Position numbers and translations under genes: made by a program. This document shows positions 18,845 through 29,064 of a stretch of DNA of 64,000 nt, piece by piece. The notes under the pieces were generated by a model. It was not told the origin of the DNA. It saw nothing but the letters and a program-made list of their open reading frames with translations, and made no database searches. Each line of letters begins with the position of its first letter. Position 1 is the stretch's first letter. The DNA is taken from contig NZ_CP080627.1 of assembly GCF_025917315.1 (NCBI RefSeq), forward strand, positions 1,922,001-1,986,000, written 5' to 3'. The stretch comes from Halomonas qaidamensis. Lineage in GTDB: Bacteria; Pseudomonadota; Gammaproteobacteria; Pseudomonadales; Halomonadaceae.

Positions 18845-20446
18845 ATGCACCAGCGTATCCCACGCTCATTGCGTTTTCGTTTTTTTGTTGCACTTGGCGG
18901 ATTACTTCTATGTGCAATAGCCTCGCTGGCGGCTATCAGCGCATGGCTTATCTTTCCGACATTACAAGCAGAAGAGCGCGCAACGGTCAAACGGGAGCTG
19001 GATCGTGTTGAACGTAGTTTTAAACTAGATCAACAACAGCTGCATGCCCAGGTAAGGGACTGGGCTCACTGGGATGACACTTATCAGTTTATACGGGGTG
19101 ATTATCCACGTTACGCAGACGTCAATTTCAGTCAAGAAATGTTTGAAGATATGCGTTATCAGTTCATGGCGTTTTTCACTAGCAGCGGAGAGGTCCACTT
19201 TCTAGCTGGCATTAACCCTGAGACAGGTAGTTATCAAACCTGCAGAGCTACCATTGGTGACTGCAGCTGGATGACGCCATGGGTAAACAGCATGCAGGCC
19301 GCCATTGAAGATAATAGAACCGATCAAATTAGCATCTACGCTAACCACCCCCCAGCCATCGTTGCTTCCAGCCCCGTATTACGTACTGACAAAAGTGGCG
19401 TATCACCCGGATGGTTGTTTAAGACGCGCACACTAAATAGCGAATGGCTAAGTTTTATGGAGGTTTATACAGGCCTACCAATCAGCCTTAGCCTCAGTCA
19501 TGAGTCAGCGCCTCTCAGCGACTCTTTTAGCTTCTCAGGCAACACGGTAGTTGCTGAACGTTACTTCCCCGTTTCAGGCTCGCCGACGCCTATGTCGTTA
19601 AGTATTGGTATAGAACTTAATCGCACGAGCTATTTGACCAGTTTAACCACCTTTCGTTATGTACTGCTATGGACAGCGGGCTTGATGATCATGGTCATTG
19701 CTTTGGTGCTATTGCTACTTGAGAAAATTGTGCTTAAGCCGCTGCGGTTATTAACCCAATTTACCCAGCAAGTAGGAACAGATGGGACAGATACCTATGG
19801 ACTTACCAAGCGCAATGATGAGATTGGCTTGCTGTCACGTACGTTTCAAGAGCAGTTCGCCTGCCAGCAGCAACTCAATGCTGAGCTACTAAAGCTATCT
19901 ACCCATGACGCTCTAACAGGGCTACCTAATCGTCGGCTTTTTGATCAACGCCTGGAAACAGCTTTTGCAGAGGCAGTCTCAGCACCCAATGCTTTAGCGG
20001 TGATGATGTTAGATATCGATCACTTTAAGCTATATAACGATCACTATGGTCACCAATGTGGCGATGAATGCTTGCAGCAAGTGGCGGGTGCCTTTAATAG
20101 CATCGCCACCGCATTTAATTTCTTAATTGCCAGAACGGGAGGAGAAGAATTCAGTGCCATCTTGCCCGGTGTTTCCCCAGAGTCTGCCAAAGAAATTGGC
20201 GAGCAGCTAACCCAAGCCATCGACCACCTACAGTTGCCCCACGCGACGTCTCCTGTGAAGCCTTATGTAACAGTAAGCGTTGGCATTGCTATGCTGAAAG
20301 ACAGCAAATCGCCTTCAGCAAGCGCAGTAATGAGCGCTGCCGACCAAGCCCTCTATCTTGCTAAGGCAGCCGGGCGGCACCAAGTTGTGCTATTCAAACC
20401 ACCCCTAGCCAACACTACGTTTTCTGCGCACAATACGCCGCTATGA
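18845..20446 (+). CDS. Membrane diguanylate cyclase, CHASE4-like sensor plus GGDEF
   Basis: 533 residues. Membrane helix 1 is at about 12-37; a periplasmic domain of about 230 residues follows, with the CHASE4-like [12 protein letters not shown] near 69-80; helix 2 is at about 268-292; then a HAMP-like linker and a GGDEF domain from about 350. The active-site loop is G432-G-E-E-F436, an active-type variant. The inhibitory RxxD site upstream is replaced by AFNF, so product inhibition at that site is not expected. It should make cyclic di-GMP in response to an external signal. Its stop overlaps the rsxA start (ATGA), indicating translational coupling to the Rnf operon, which is unusual. Confidence 0.88.
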   Translation: MHQRIPRSLRFRFFVALGGLLLCAIASLAAISAWLIFPTLQAEERATVKRELDRVERSFKLDQQQLHAQVRDWAHWDDTYQFIRGDYPRYADVNFSQEMFEDMRYQFMAFFTSSGEVHFLAGINPETGSYQTCRATIGDCSWMTPWVNSMQAAIEDNRTDQISIYANHPPAIVASSPVLRTDKSGVSPGWLFKTRTLNSEWLSFMEVYTGLPISLSLSHESAPLSDSFSFSGNTVVAERYFPVSGSPTPMSLSIGIELNRTSYLTSLTTFRYVLLWTAGLMIMVIALVLLLLEKIVLKPLRLLTQFTQQVGTDGTDTYGLTKRNDEIGLLSRTFQEQFACQQQLNAELLKLSTHDALTGLPNRRLFDQRLETAFAEAVSAPNALAVMMLDIDHFKLYNDHYGHQCGDECLQQVAGAFNSIATAFNFLIARTGGEEFSAILPGVSPESAKEIGEQLTQAIDHLQLPHATSPVKPYVTVSVGIAMLKDSKSPSASAVMSAADQALYLAKAAGRHQVVLFKPPLANTTFSAHNTPL

Positions 20447-21024
20447 ATGAACTTTTTCTAATTTTGATTAGCACTGCGCTGGTCAATAACTTTGTATTGG
20501 TGCAGTTTTTAGGGCTTTGCCCATTTATGGGGGTTTCAAATAAACTGGAATCCGCCATGGGCATGTCTCTGGCGACCACGTTCGTACTCACACTGGCATC
20601 TGCCGCTAGTTATGTGGTCTATCATGGCTTACTTGTGCCCTTGGATGTTACCTATCTGCGCACCATCAGTTTTATCGTTGTTATTGCCGCTGTCGTGCAA
20701 TTTACCGAAATTATGGTGCGCCAACTAAGCCCCCTATTGCATCAAGTGCTGGGGATTTTTCTACCGCTGATTACCACTAACTGTGCGGTACTTGGTGTCG
20801 CCCTGTTATCGCTTAACCGCGAGCTGAGTTTCTTTCATACTACCCTTTATGGGCTGGGTGCAGCGCTTGGTTTTTCGATGATTTTGGTGCTGTTCGCAGC
20901 GATGCGCGAGCGATTGACCAATGCTGATATACCAACTCCTTTTAGAGGTGCCGCCATTGCTATGGTCACAGCGAGCCTTATGTCACTGGCCTTTCTCGGT
21001 TTTTCAGGATTAGCGCAGGGGTAA
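20443..21024 (+). CDS. rsxA: Rnf/Rsx electron transport complex subunit A
   Basis: 193-residue membrane protein with six predicted helices; the sequence [18 protein letters not shown] at 15-32 is diagnostic for RnfA/RsxA. Together with RsxE it forms the membrane core holding a [2Fe-2S] cluster and takes part in ion movement. The complex passes electrons between NADH and ferredoxin coupled to Na+ or H+; in E. coli it also reduces SoxR. First gene of six, coupled upstream to the GGDEF gene and followed 5 bases later by rsxB. Confidence 0.96.
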   Translation: MNELFLILISTALVNNFVLVQFLGLCPFMGVSNKLESAMGMSLATTFVLTLASAASYVVYHGLLVPLDVTYLRTISFIVVIAAVVQFTEIMVRQLSPLLHQVLGIFLPLITTNCAVLGVALLSLNRELSFFHTTLYGLGAALGFSMILVLFAAMRERLTNADIPTPFRGAAIAMVTASLMSLAFLGFSGLAQG

Positions 21025-21029
21025 CCGCC

Positions 21030-21632
21030 ATGGGAGATATATTTTCTTGGTGGAGCATTCTCAGTGCAGTGGGTGTGTTGACCGGAATTGGAATAACGTT
21101 TGGAGCACTACTGGGTATGGCCAGTGTGCGCTTCAAAGGAGAAGATAATCCGTTAGTAGAGCAGATTGATGCACTATTACCACAAACCCAATGTGGCCAG
21201 TGCGGTTACCCAGGCTGTCGGCCGTATGCGGAAGCTATCAATCAGGGTGATGCGTTGAATAAGTGCCCGCCTGGCGGCGAAGCGACTATTCACGCATTAG
21301 CAGACTTATTAGGCCGAGAGCCTGTGCCACTAGATGGCGAAGCAGCTACTGAAGACACTGTCGCGTTTATTCGTGAAGCTGAATGCATTGGCTGTACTAA
21401 GTGCATTCAAGCATGCCCGGTGGATGCCATTATTGGCGCTGCAAAGCAAATGCATACGGTGATAGAAGATGAATGCACCGGCTGCGATTTGTGCGTTGCT
21501 CCCTGCCCCGTCGACTGTATTGATATGTTGCCTCGAAGCAAGCCTCTCAACCAATGGCAACCTGTGGTCACCATCGCACCTTTAATCGCCAGCGATCGAC
21601 AGCCAACTAGGAGTCAGCATGCCAGCCTATAA
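21030..21632 (+). CDS. rsxB: Rnf/Rsx electron transport complex subunit B (ferredoxin type)
   Basis: 200 residues. An N-terminal membrane anchor (about 5-28) is followed by a four-Cys cluster motif [13 protein letters not shown] (about 56-68). Two [4Fe-4S] ferredoxin motifs follow: [12 protein letters not shown] (about 118-129) and [12 protein letters not shown] (about 148-159). It relays electrons within the complex. It overlaps rsxC by 14 bases. Confidence 0.96.
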   Translation: MGDIFSWWSILSAVGVLTGIGITFGALLGMASVRFKGEDNPLVEQIDALLPQTQCGQCGYPGCRPYAEAINQGDALNKCPPGGEATIHALADLLGREPVPLDGEAATEDTVAFIREAECIGCTKCIQACPVDAIIGAAKQMHTVIEDECTGCDLCVAPCPVDCIDMLPRSKPLNQWQPVVTIAPLIASDRQPTRSQHASL

Positions 21633-23298
21633 ATTCCCAGGTGGCATTACTCCGCCAGAACGTAAAGATCGTTCGAATCAATTACCGCTTCGAAACGCGA
21701 TTCTGCCTACCCAAGTAACACTTCCGCTCAAACAACACTCAGGTAATCCTGCGATCCCCTGTGTTGATATCGGTGATGCAGTTCAGGTGGGTAGCCTAAT
21801 TGCCGAGCGAGACGGCATGGTGTCGGCCAACTTGCACGCCAGTATTAGCGGGACAGTGACTCAGATTAGTGATAACGCCATCACCATAGATGCTGATGGA
21901 TTGGACCACTGGCAAGTGCTGCCCTCACTTGATTGGCGAGCCGATAACCACCAAACGATCATTGATCGGCTCGACAGCTGCGGCCTAGTAGGCCTTGGTG
22001 GTGCCGGCTTTCCCGCTTATATCAAAGCCCAAATAGCGGATCATCATCGGATTGATACACTCGTTGTTAATGCCGCCGAATGCGAGCCATATATCACAGC
22101 AGACGACTTGGCTCTTCGCCATTATCCAACCGAGATACTGGAAAGTGCGCAAATGGTCGCTAAGCTCTGCGGCGCCCGTCAGATTGTAGTGGGTATTGAA
22201 GATAATAAGCCCGAAGCGATCCATGGATTAAAAAAGGCACTCTCTCACTTTCAACCGCCTGACCACCAGCAATCAGTAGGCATAACCATCAAGGTCATCG
22301 AGACCCGTTATCCCAGCGGTGGTGAGCGCCAATTGATCAAGAAATTGCTCAACCTTGATGTACCCAGTGGCGGCCTTCCTGCCGATGTCGGTGTTCTCTG
22401 CCACAACCCCGGCACGCTGCTGGCAGCGCTATACGCAGTACGTGATGGTAAACCTTTAGTCGAGCGAATCGTCACCTTGACGGGAGACGCCATCAGCAAG
22501 CCAGGCAACTACTGGGTGCGCCTTGGCACATCTGTTGAAACGCTGCTTCAGCAGGTAGGAGTAGCAAACCAACAACTTCATCAAGTCATTGTGGGCGGCC
22601 CAATGATGGGGACACCTCTCCCAATACTTAATACGCCGGTGATCAAAACGACAAACTGTTTAATTGCTGCCACTCGTGAAGAGCTGCCCCCTCTTCCCGA
22701 GGAGTCTCCTTGTATTCGCTGTGGTGCTTGTGAAAGCGTGTGCCCGGTCCAGCTGCTTCCGCAACAGCTGCATTGGTATGCCCGTGCGGAGAACGACGAT
22801 ACATTGGAAAAGCTTAACTTATTTGACTGTATTGAGTGCGGTGCCTGCAGCTATGTTTGCCCAAGTTATATTCCATTAGTGCAGGATTATCGCTTAGCAA
22901 AACAGCGTATTCGCATTAAACGTATTGAGACCGCTAAAGCCGATCACGCTAAGCATCGATTTGAATTTCGTCAGGCTCGGCTGGCGCGCGAGGATGCAGA
23001 GAAGCAAGCTCGCCGCCAAGCCAGACAAGCACAAAGCCGTCAGACGTCAGATAGCTCAAAGGTAGCCGACAGTGCCACACCAGTGGTTGATTTGCGCAGT
23101 TTGCGCATTGCTCAGACCGCCGCTAAAGCAGCAGTGAGAAAAGCTGAAAAAACCCTCGCAAGGGCCGCAGCACAAGACCCAAGCCAGCGCCACGATGATT
23201 TAGAAACTCAACTGGCCACCGCCCAGGAAAATCTTAAGGCAGCTGATACTCGGCTGGCTGAAGCTCGCGCCACAATGGCACAACAGGAATCGCCATGA
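21619..23298 (+). CDS. rsxC: Rnf/Rsx electron transport complex subunit C
   Basis: 559 residues. The N-terminal part resembles NuoF-like flavin/NADH-binding subunits ([12 protein letters not shown] at about 116-127; [13 protein letters not shown]). Two ferredoxin motifs follow: [12 protein letters not shown] (about 365-376) and [12 protein letters not shown] (about 404-415). The C-terminal tail of about 130 residues is a charged, alanine-rich helical stretch typical of RsxC and variable in length; here it is moderate. It is the NADH-side subunit. It overlaps rsxB and rsxD. Confidence 0.95.
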   Translation: MPAYKFPGGITPPERKDRSNQLPLRNAILPTQVTLPLKQHSGNPAIPCVDIGDAVQVGSLIAERDGMVSANLHASISGTVTQISDNAITIDADGLDHWQVLPSLDWRADNHQTIIDRLDSCGLVGLGGAGFPAYIKAQIADHHRIDTLVVNAAECEPYITADDLALRHYPTEILESAQMVAKLCGARQIVVGIEDNKPEAIHGLKKALSHFQPPDHQQSVGITIKVIETRYPSGGERQLIKKLLNLDVPSGGLPADVGVLCHNPGTLLAALYAVRDGKPLVERIVTLTGDAISKPGNYWVRLGTSVETLLQQVGVANQQLHQVIVGGPMMGTPLPILNTPVIKTTNCLIAATREELPPLPEESPCIRCGACESVCPVQLLPQQLHWYARAENDDTLEKLNLFDCIECGACSYVCPSYIPLVQDYRLAKQRIRIKRIETAKADHAKHRFEFRQARLAREDAEKQARRQARQAQSRQTSDSSKVADSATPVVDLRSLRIAQTAAKAAVRKAEKTLARAAAQDPSQRHDDLETQLATAQENLKAADTRLAEARATMAQQESP

Positions 23299-24344
23299 GC
23301 ATGATGCACGCCTCGCAGCGAACGACTGAATCATTCAATACGATGCCACCCACCGCCTATTTAATGCGTTGGGTGATTGTCGCTACCGTGCCTGGACTTG
23401 GCGCGATGACGTTTTACTTCGGCCTGGGCATTATTAGCAATGTGCTTTTAGCCGCCCTGTTTGCACTCGGCGCAGAAGCGCTGGTGTTAAAACTGCGCCA
23501 GCGCCCGTTACGGCCTGCACTGAGAGATTCAAGTGCGTTATTAACCGGCGTACTGTTAGGTGCATCGCTACCACCTGCTAGCCCCTGGTGGCTCATAGGG
23601 ATAGGTGTTATTACCGCTGTTGTAGTTGCTAAACAACTGTATGGCGGTCTAGGCCAGAATCCTTTCAACCCCGCTATGGTAGGCTATGCCCTGCTACTCA
23701 TATCATTTCCCACTCACATGACGTTATGGTCACCTCCACAGCCTCTTATCTCCGACAATTTATGGGCCCAGATCAGCGGCATTTTACCGGCTTCCACGCT
23801 TGATGCGCTAAGTGGGGCTACGCCGCTAGATGCCTTTAAACATAAAGGTGAAACGGTGCTGGCCAGCGAATTTTGGGCTAGTCAACCGTTACCTGAAGGC
23901 GCATTGAACGCTTGGCGCAACGTAGCGCTGGCTTGGTTAGCAGGTGGGGTGTTGCTAATTGCGAAACGAATTATCAGCTGGCACATTCCTGTTTCAATGC
24001 TTGTTAGCATGGCAGTGCTTGCCACACTTTTTTATGCCAGCGACCCAAGCCACTTTGCTTCACCGCTGTTTCACCTAACCACAGGTGCAGCCATATTCGG
24101 GGCCTTTTTCATTGCCACTGATCCTGTTTCAGCAGCGACTAGCCGCCGAGGAAAACTTATTTTTGGCGCTGGGGTTGGCGCGTTGGTCATGATTATTCGC
24201 ACGTTTGGCGGCTACCCCGATGCAGTAGCATTTGCCGTTTTACTAATGAACTTATGTGTACCGCTACTGGATATTTATACCGTGCCACGCCCTACAGGCC
24301 AGCCTAAAACACAGCAACATGCAAAGCACGGTGACTCAACATGA
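23295..24344 (+). CDS. rsxD: Rnf/Rsx electron transport complex subunit D
   Basis: 349-residue membrane protein with nine to ten predicted helices. The SGAT motif in LSGATPLDAF (about residue 174) is the covalent FMN attachment site through threonine, as in NqrB. Segments LGQNPFNPAMVGYALLL and ATDPVSAATSRRGKL are family signatures. It overlaps rsxC by four bases and rsxG by four. The first few residues before MRWVIVATVPG are variable; an ATG nine bases downstream is also possible. Confidence 0.95.
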   Translation: MSMMHASQRTTESFNTMPPTAYLMRWVIVATVPGLGAMTFYFGLGIISNVLLAALFALGAEALVLKLRQRPLRPALRDSSALLTGVLLGASLPPASPWWLIGIGVITAVVVAKQLYGGLGQNPFNPAMVGYALLLISFPTHMTLWSPPQPLISDNLWAQISGILPASTLDALSGATPLDAFKHKGETVLASEFWASQPLPEGALNAWRNVALAWLAGGVLLIAKRIISWHIPVSMLVSMAVLATLFYASDPSHFASPLFHLTTGAAIFGAFFIATDPVSAATSRRGKLIFGAGVGALVMIIRTFGGYPDAVAFAVLLMNLCVPLLDIYTVPRPTGQPKTQQHAKHGDST

Positions 24345-25000
24345 CACCCCGCCAAGCCATGCTTCGCGGCGCTTTCGCCTTAGGAATGTTCTCTCTAGTC
24401 ACCGCAGGCAGCGTTGCGTTGACTCGGGCGGTAACTGCCGAGCGTATCGATGATCATCAGCGAGCCTATCAACACCGCCAACTTCAGGAGGTATTACCAG
24501 CCGTTTTGAAAGATATAGCGGTTCAAACGGTCTTAGACAGCGCATTTCAATTACCCAACTCAGAACAGCTGGGCCATCGCGAACCTCAATATGGGTGGCA
24601 CGTTGAACACGATCATCAGCAGGTCGTTATTCTGCCGGTCGTTACTCGTCAAGGGTACAATGGCGAAATTCGGCTACTGGTGGGCATTGATCAGCAGCAA
24701 CGCATTACCGGTGTACGCGTTACCCAACACCAAGAAACGCCTGGGCTTGGCGATGACATTGAGCGCCAGCGAAGTGACTGGATAACCGAGTTTAATGGCT
24801 TGAGTTTAAACAGCCTGCCGCCGGGTGGATGGGCAGTACGTAAAGATGGCGGCCACTTTGACGCTTTTACAGGCGCCACCATTACGCCACGTGCAGTCGT
24901 CAACGCCGTCCAGCGTGCACTGAGCTATGTCACCGAACATGTCACCGAAAACGCCGCTGAAACAGAACTCCCTATCACTTTTGAAGAGACCACCCAATGA
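24341..25000 (+). CDS. rsxG: Rnf/Rsx electron transport complex subunit G
   Basis: 219 residues with one N-terminal membrane helix (about 8-28) and a periplasmic FMN-binding domain. The attachment motif is FTGATIT (about 173-179), with threonine as the FMN site. The sequence [15 protein letters not shown] is typical of RnfG. It overlaps rsxD and rsxE by four bases each. Confidence 0.95.
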   Translation: MTPRQAMLRGAFALGMFSLVTAGSVALTRAVTAERIDDHQRAYQHRQLQEVLPAVLKDIAVQTVLDSAFQLPNSEQLGHREPQYGWHVEHDHQQVVILPVVTRQGYNGEIRLLVGIDQQQRITGVRVTQHQETPGLGDDIERQRSDWITEFNGLSLNSLPPGGWAVRKDGGHFDAFTGATITPRAVVNAVQRALSYVTEHVTENAAETELPITFEETTQ

Positions 25001-25698
25001 GTCAGTGGCGCGAACTAGCCCGAAACGGTCTATGGTCGAATAATCCTGCTCTCGTACAGTTACTGGGGCTATGCCCCTTACTGGCCGTCAGTGGTAGCGT
25101 TGTCAATGCACTGGGGTTAGCATTCGCCACCCTGCTTGTCATGGTGGGCGCTAGCACTACTATTTCACTGATTCGCCATCAGGTTCCCAGCGCAGTAAGA
25201 CTACCCGCCTTTGTCATGGTGATTGCTGCCTTTGTTACCTGTGCTGAGCTTTTAATGGCTGCATTTGCCTATTCGCTTTACCAAGTATTGGGAATTTTTA
25301 TTCCGCTGATTGTCACTAATTGCGCCATTTTAGGCCGTGCTGATGCGTTCGCTTCCCGCCAGCCAGTATTACCGGCTGCCATCGATGGATTTATGATGGG
25401 CCTAGGATTCGGTGCCGTATTGGTTCTGCTAGGAGCTCTACGCGAGCTGCTTGGGCAAGGCACACTGTTTAGCGATATGACGCTGCTATTTGGGCCTATT
25501 GCCACCAACTGGCAAATCACGTTCGTAGATGATTATCAGTTTTTGTTTTTCGTGCTGCCTCCTGGGGCTTTTTTCGTTGCGGGGCTATTGATTGCGTTAA
25601 AGAATGTACTTGATCAACGCCGTAGCGCTCACGCGCAACCTGCTAATACAGCGCCCCGAATAGATCGTCGAGTACGTGTTACCGGTACCATCAAATAA
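24997..25698 (+). CDS. rsxE: Rnf/Rsx electron transport complex subunit E
   Basis: 233-residue membrane protein, paralogue of RsxA, with [20 protein letters not shown] at about 12-31 and [21 protein letters not shown] in the middle. It pairs with RsxA in the membrane core. A short basic tail follows the last helix. It is the last rsx gene; nth starts 15 bases later and probably shares the transcript. Confidence 0.95.
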   Translation: MSQWRELARNGLWSNNPALVQLLGLCPLLAVSGSVVNALGLAFATLLVMVGASTTISLIRHQVPSAVRLPAFVMVIAAFVTCAELLMAAFAYSLYQVLGIFIPLIVTNCAILGRADAFASRQPVLPAAIDGFMMGLGFGAVLVLLGALRELLGQGTLFSDMTLLFGPIATNWQITFVDDYQFLFFVLPPGAFFVAGLLIALKNVLDQRRSAHAQPANTAPRIDRRVRVTGTIK

Positions 25699-25713
25699 CC
25701 AAGAGAGCATCCT

Positions 25714-26352
25714 ATGAATGCCCAAAAGCGTCATGAAATTTTTGCTCGTCTACAGGCAGAGAATCCGCATCCCACGACTGAGCTAAACTGGAGCACGCCG
25801 TTTGAACTGTTGGCCGCTGTGCTGCTATCTGCTCAAGCGACAGACGTAGGTGTTAATAAGGCCACTGACAAGCTCTTCCCTGTGGCCAATACGCCCCAAG
25901 GAATTATTGATCTAGGTATCGATGGGCTAAAGAGTTACATTAAAACCATCGGACTATTTAACACGAAAGCCGAAAACCTGATGAAAACCTGTCACTTGCT
26001 GATCAATCAACATGATGGCGAGGTGCCACAAACACGTCAGGCGCTGGAAGCCTTACCGGGTGTAGGAAGAAAGACCGCCAATGTGATTCTCAATACTGCC
26101 TTTGGTCAACCCACCATTGCCGTGGACACGCATATTTTTCGAGTATCTAACCGCACGGGTATCGCCAAAGGCAAAGATGTCGTTGAGGTTGAGCAAAAGC
26201 TACTGCGTCATATTCCTAGTGCTTTTAAACAGGATGCTCACCACTGGCTGATTCTGCATGGGCGCTATACCTGCATTGCCCGCAAGCCACGCTGCGGTAG
26301 CTGTATTATTGAAGACTTATGCGACTATAAAGATAAAACCGAACTTGCCTAA
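25714..26352 (+). CDS. nth: Endonuclease III (DNA glycosylase/AP lyase)
   Basis: 212 residues, the standard length. The helix-hairpin-helix LPGVGRKTANVIL is at about 114-126 and includes the catalytic lysine; the catalytic aspartate is in VDTHIFRVSNR (about 139). The [4Fe-4S] loop C-x6-C-x2-C-x5-C closes the protein (CIARKPRCGSCIIEDLC). It removes oxidised pyrimidines. The rsx-nth order is conserved in gammaproteobacteria. The start has AGAGAG upstream. Confidence 0.97.
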   Translation: MNAQKRHEIFARLQAENPHPTTELNWSTPFELLAAVLLSAQATDVGVNKATDKLFPVANTPQGIIDLGIDGLKSYIKTIGLFNTKAENLMKTCHLLINQHDGEVPQTRQALEALPGVGRKTANVILNTAFGQPTIAVDTHIFRVSNRTGIAKGKDVVEVEQKLLRHIPSAFKQDAHHWLILHGRYTCIARKPRCGSCIIEDLCDYKDKTELA

Positions 26353-26382
26353 GGGCGCTGGTTGTTAACGCGAGAAAACAAG

Positions 26383-27453
26383 ATGCCAACCCCAGCCAAG
26401 CTTCTTCATGACCAGCCCATTGCCCAACGTATTGATGCGCTATTGGATCTCTCCAAACAGCACGCTGAGCATTTTTGTAGCCCTGGTGCGTGGCTGGCAC
26501 GGCAACGCTACAGAGCACAGCACCCTACCTCAATCGTCGTGATGAAGTGCATGGATGGTCGTATTCATATTCCACACGCCACCCGCACTCCTCTGGGCAT
26601 TATTACTCCATTTAGGAACTTAGGGGGTATTTTTGATTTAGGCTGGCCCTATTTAGGGGAACTGCTAACCGATGCTGTCATAGACGCTGCAAGCGTGGGT
26701 CACGCTACCCTCATGCTGATTACCTACCACTTTTCAAGCGGCCATCAGGCCCGCGGCTGTGCAGGGTTTGATTGTGACACTGAAGCCGCCAAAGCCCATG
26801 CCTACGCAATCGCTAAACAGGCAGGCCAGCTATTCGGCAATGACTATCAGCAGGTTTATCCGTTAGTGTGTGGCTTTGAGACCGACAGCGATGCGCTGAT
26901 TATTCACGGCCACCATAATGAAGTACTTGATATACGCGACTGGCGAAACCAGCCTGTTGAAGACTTAGCCGTAGCGCTTGCCAGTGTATGTCCCGATATG
27001 CCTAAAGAAATCCAACGGGATTTACTGCCATTACTTAAGGGTAACCTAGCGCATATCTCTGATTTGCAGAGTGCTGAGCGGGTATTGGATATTGAACATC
27101 GCGAATGGGTGATTTGCATAGGTCGTGGGTTTGACTTTCTACACCTTCCCAACACCGCGCTAATTATTGGCCCTTACGGCCCCAATTTAGCGGAACCTAT
27201 TGGCACTGCCGCCGCCATCATTGATGCGAACATGCGCGCAGGGAGAATCCCTGACGATGGCTTTATGCTGCTTGCCTCAACGCCCTATCAGCATAGCGGC
27301 GTGGATCGGGCACGCGCCGAGCTGAAATCGCGCTTTTTATCCGACTTCGCCGAACACGTTATTCAGCGCGAACACCCTGCTCTGGCTAAAAAAATGCGCC
27401 GCCATACGGCGGTAGTACACTGGCCCACTAGGCGATTGGATTCACTAACGTGA
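26383..27453 (+). CDS. Beta-carbonic-anhydrase-like protein of unknown role
   Basis: 356 residues from the ATG at 26383; a TTG start 21 bases upstream is also possible. Beta-carbonic-anhydrase features are visible: C56-M-D58-G-R60 (the CxDxR zinc/active-site motif), FRNLGG at 77-82 (like VRNAGG), and H121-x4-C126 in place of the usual HxxC ligands. The spacing between the first ligand and the histidine (65 residues) is near normal. The remaining 200 residues are unlike typical beta-CAs, which have about 200-230 residues in total. It might hydrate CO2 or do something else with a similar zinc site. It follows nth by 30 bases. The family resemblance is mine; the function is not established. Confidence 0.6.
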   Translation: MPTPAKLLHDQPIAQRIDALLDLSKQHAEHFCSPGAWLARQRYRAQHPTSIVVMKCMDGRIHIPHATRTPLGIITPFRNLGGIFDLGWPYLGELLTDAVIDAASVGHATLMLITYHFSSGHQARGCAGFDCDTEAAKAHAYAIAKQAGQLFGNDYQQVYPLVCGFETDSDALIIHGHHNEVLDIRDWRNQPVEDLAVALASVCPDMPKEIQRDLLPLLKGNLAHISDLQSAERVLDIEHREWVICIGRGFDFLHLPNTALIIGPYGPNLAEPIGTAAAIIDANMRAGRIPDDGFMLLASTPYQHSGVDRARAELKSRFLSDFAEHVIQREHPALAKKMRRHTAVVHWPTRRLDSLT

Positions 27454-27465
27454 GTCTCAAGTGGT

Positions 27466-28524
27466 TCAATGCTCCATCAACAACGCACGATAAGCGCCAC
27501 GCCATTCAGGCCACTGCCATTGCTCGGTAGCCAACAGTGATGGTTGGCTAACGGGGTCGATTAGCCACGCGCGCAACCGCTGATAAAGCCCCTCTTGCGT
27601 ACCATCAAAACGATACTCATTCGGGTACAGCTCAGGGAAACACAGCCTGTCAGGCACCAGCGGAATCGCGCCCCGCTGGGCGGCTTCCATAATGGCTAGC
27701 CCTTGGAACTCGTGCCAGGTAGTGGAGACCACAATGCCACCGCCCATTAGCAATGCTCGGTACTCCGCTTCTGGCTGTGGCCCCCAGCAAATCGTGTGCG
27801 CCGTCAAGCGCTCTTCTGCCTCAGCAAAAATGGCGGGGACATCCCTAAAGCGCTGGCCTAGCACTGCTAGTTCAAAAGGCACCTGCTGCTCACTCAGCTT
27901 GAACAGCACGGCAAAAAAATCCTCAGGATTTTTATCGTACTCCCAGCGATGATTCCAAATAATGCGTCGTGGGTGGGTGTTAGCGTGGGGAGTCTCACCC
28001 AGCGGCATGATTGGCACGGGCAATACTTTTGCCTGCTGGCGTAAGCGCTCTAACGGTTTGGCTGCTGGCAGGTTTTCAGGCAATTTTTTTAAAAACTGCC
28101 GCGCGCCGTCGAAAAAAGAATCACGGTTGTAGGTGGTATTAAACACCAACGTATCCGCCGCCAAAGCCGCGTACAAATTAACCATTTTGGCCTCTACTTG
28201 GGAAATTTGATCGCTAGATTCTGGATAGGCAAACTGGTTTTCATGGAAGTAAATAATCTTTCTAGCTCGTCCTAAGTGGGGAAATAAGCCAACGAGCGTG
28301 GCAATATCCACCATCGAAGTAGCTAGCACAACCTCATAAGATTCACTAAGGGTTTCGTACTCTTTTAACCACCAACTCAATGGATTACCACGAATTCGCC
28401 ATGAAAAGTGACGTGGCGGCAAGCTAAGTAGTGTCCACGACACATCATCAACTTCGGCCATCAAGCTTTGTGCCCAATAGCGATGACTAACAGCCTCATA
28501 AGCAGACAACAATAAAACGCGCAT
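27466..28524 (-). CDS. tRNA-queuosine mannosyltransferase homologue (GTDC1/DUF3524 type)
   Basis: 352 residues. The N-terminal domain (DUF3524) has RHFSWRIRGNPLSWW (about 38-52), YFHENQFAYP (92-101) and VFNTTYNRDSF (about 127-137). These are the same blocks as in animal GTDC1, the enzyme adding mannose to queuosine in tRNA-Asp. The C-terminal half is a GT-B glycosyltransferase type, with WNHRWEYDKNPEDFF at about 196-210 and a STTWHEFQGLAIMEA nucleotide-sugar site. The start at 28524 has AAGG upstream and gives the conserved N-terminus. It is convergent with the beta-CA-like gene. Modification of bacterial tRNA is inferred, not shown. Confidence 0.85.
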   Translation of the reverse strand: MRVLLLSAYEAVSHRYWAQSLMAEVDDVSWTLLSLPPRHFSWRIRGNPLSWWLKEYETLSESYEVVLATSMVDIATLVGLFPHLGRARKIIYFHENQFAYPESSDQISQVEAKMVNLYAALAADTLVFNTTYNRDSFFDGARQFLKKLPENLPAAKPLERLRQQAKVLPVPIMPLGETPHANTHPRRIIWNHRWEYDKNPEDFFAVLFKLSEQQVPFELAVLGQRFRDVPAIFAEAEERLTAHTICWGPQPEAEYRALLMGGGIVVSTTWHEFQGLAIMEAAQRGAIPLVPDRLCFPELYPNEYRFDGTQEGLYQRLRAWLIDPVSQPSLLATEQWQWPEWRGAYRALLMEH

Positions 28525-28689
28525 AAACACCTTACTTAAAAGTCCATTAAGCTTGAATTCAGCTAAGCAAAAGCAGCCGGTTGCTACGGTACTTTGCGAG
28601 CATTCGGCCAAGGTCGTCTTGGCCTAACCTGCCGCGCTACATACACTCTAATTAAATACCTAACAACGACACCTTTGGGGAGGGGCATC

Positions 28690-29064
28690 ATGGCCAAAGT
28701 ACTCGTGGTCGACGACGAGCCCAACATTGTACTGTCTCTGGAATTTTTAATGGAGCAGGCAGGCTTTCAAGTCGTCACTGCTTATGATGGCGAGGCCGCA
28801 CTTGAACGCATCAATGATTCAGCCCCTGACCTGCTGCTGCTTGATATCAGCCTGCCAGGCATCAGCGGTTTTGATGTACTCGAACACCTTCGCCATTCAG
28901 AAGCGACTGCCCAGCTGCCCGTTATTATGCTGACAGCACATGGGCGAGATATTGAACGCGAGAAAGGCCTAGCGCTAGGGGCTGATGACTACATCACCAA
29001 GCCTTTTTCGACCCAGTCGTTAATAGAGAAAGTTAAATCACTGCTAAAGGGTAACTCGCAATGA
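28690..29064 (+). CDS. Single-domain response regulator (CheY-like)
   Basis: 124 residues, a receiver domain with no output domain. Acidic pocket D8-D9, phosphoacceptor D52 ([10 protein letters not shown]), T82 and K104 are all present. The start is set by a strong GGGGAGGGG site seven bases upstream; a longer in-frame reading back to 28594 overlaps the divergent gene. The stop overlaps the next start (ATGA). The likely partner is the symporter-type histidine kinase three genes downstream, which has no receiver of its own. Output is probably through protein contact. Confidence 0.93.
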   Translation: MAKVLVVDDEPNIVLSLEFLMEQAGFQVVTAYDGEAALERINDSAPDLLLLDISLPGISGFDVLEHLRHSEATAQLPVIMLTAHGRDIEREKGLALGADDYITKPFSTQSLIEKVKSLLKGNSQ

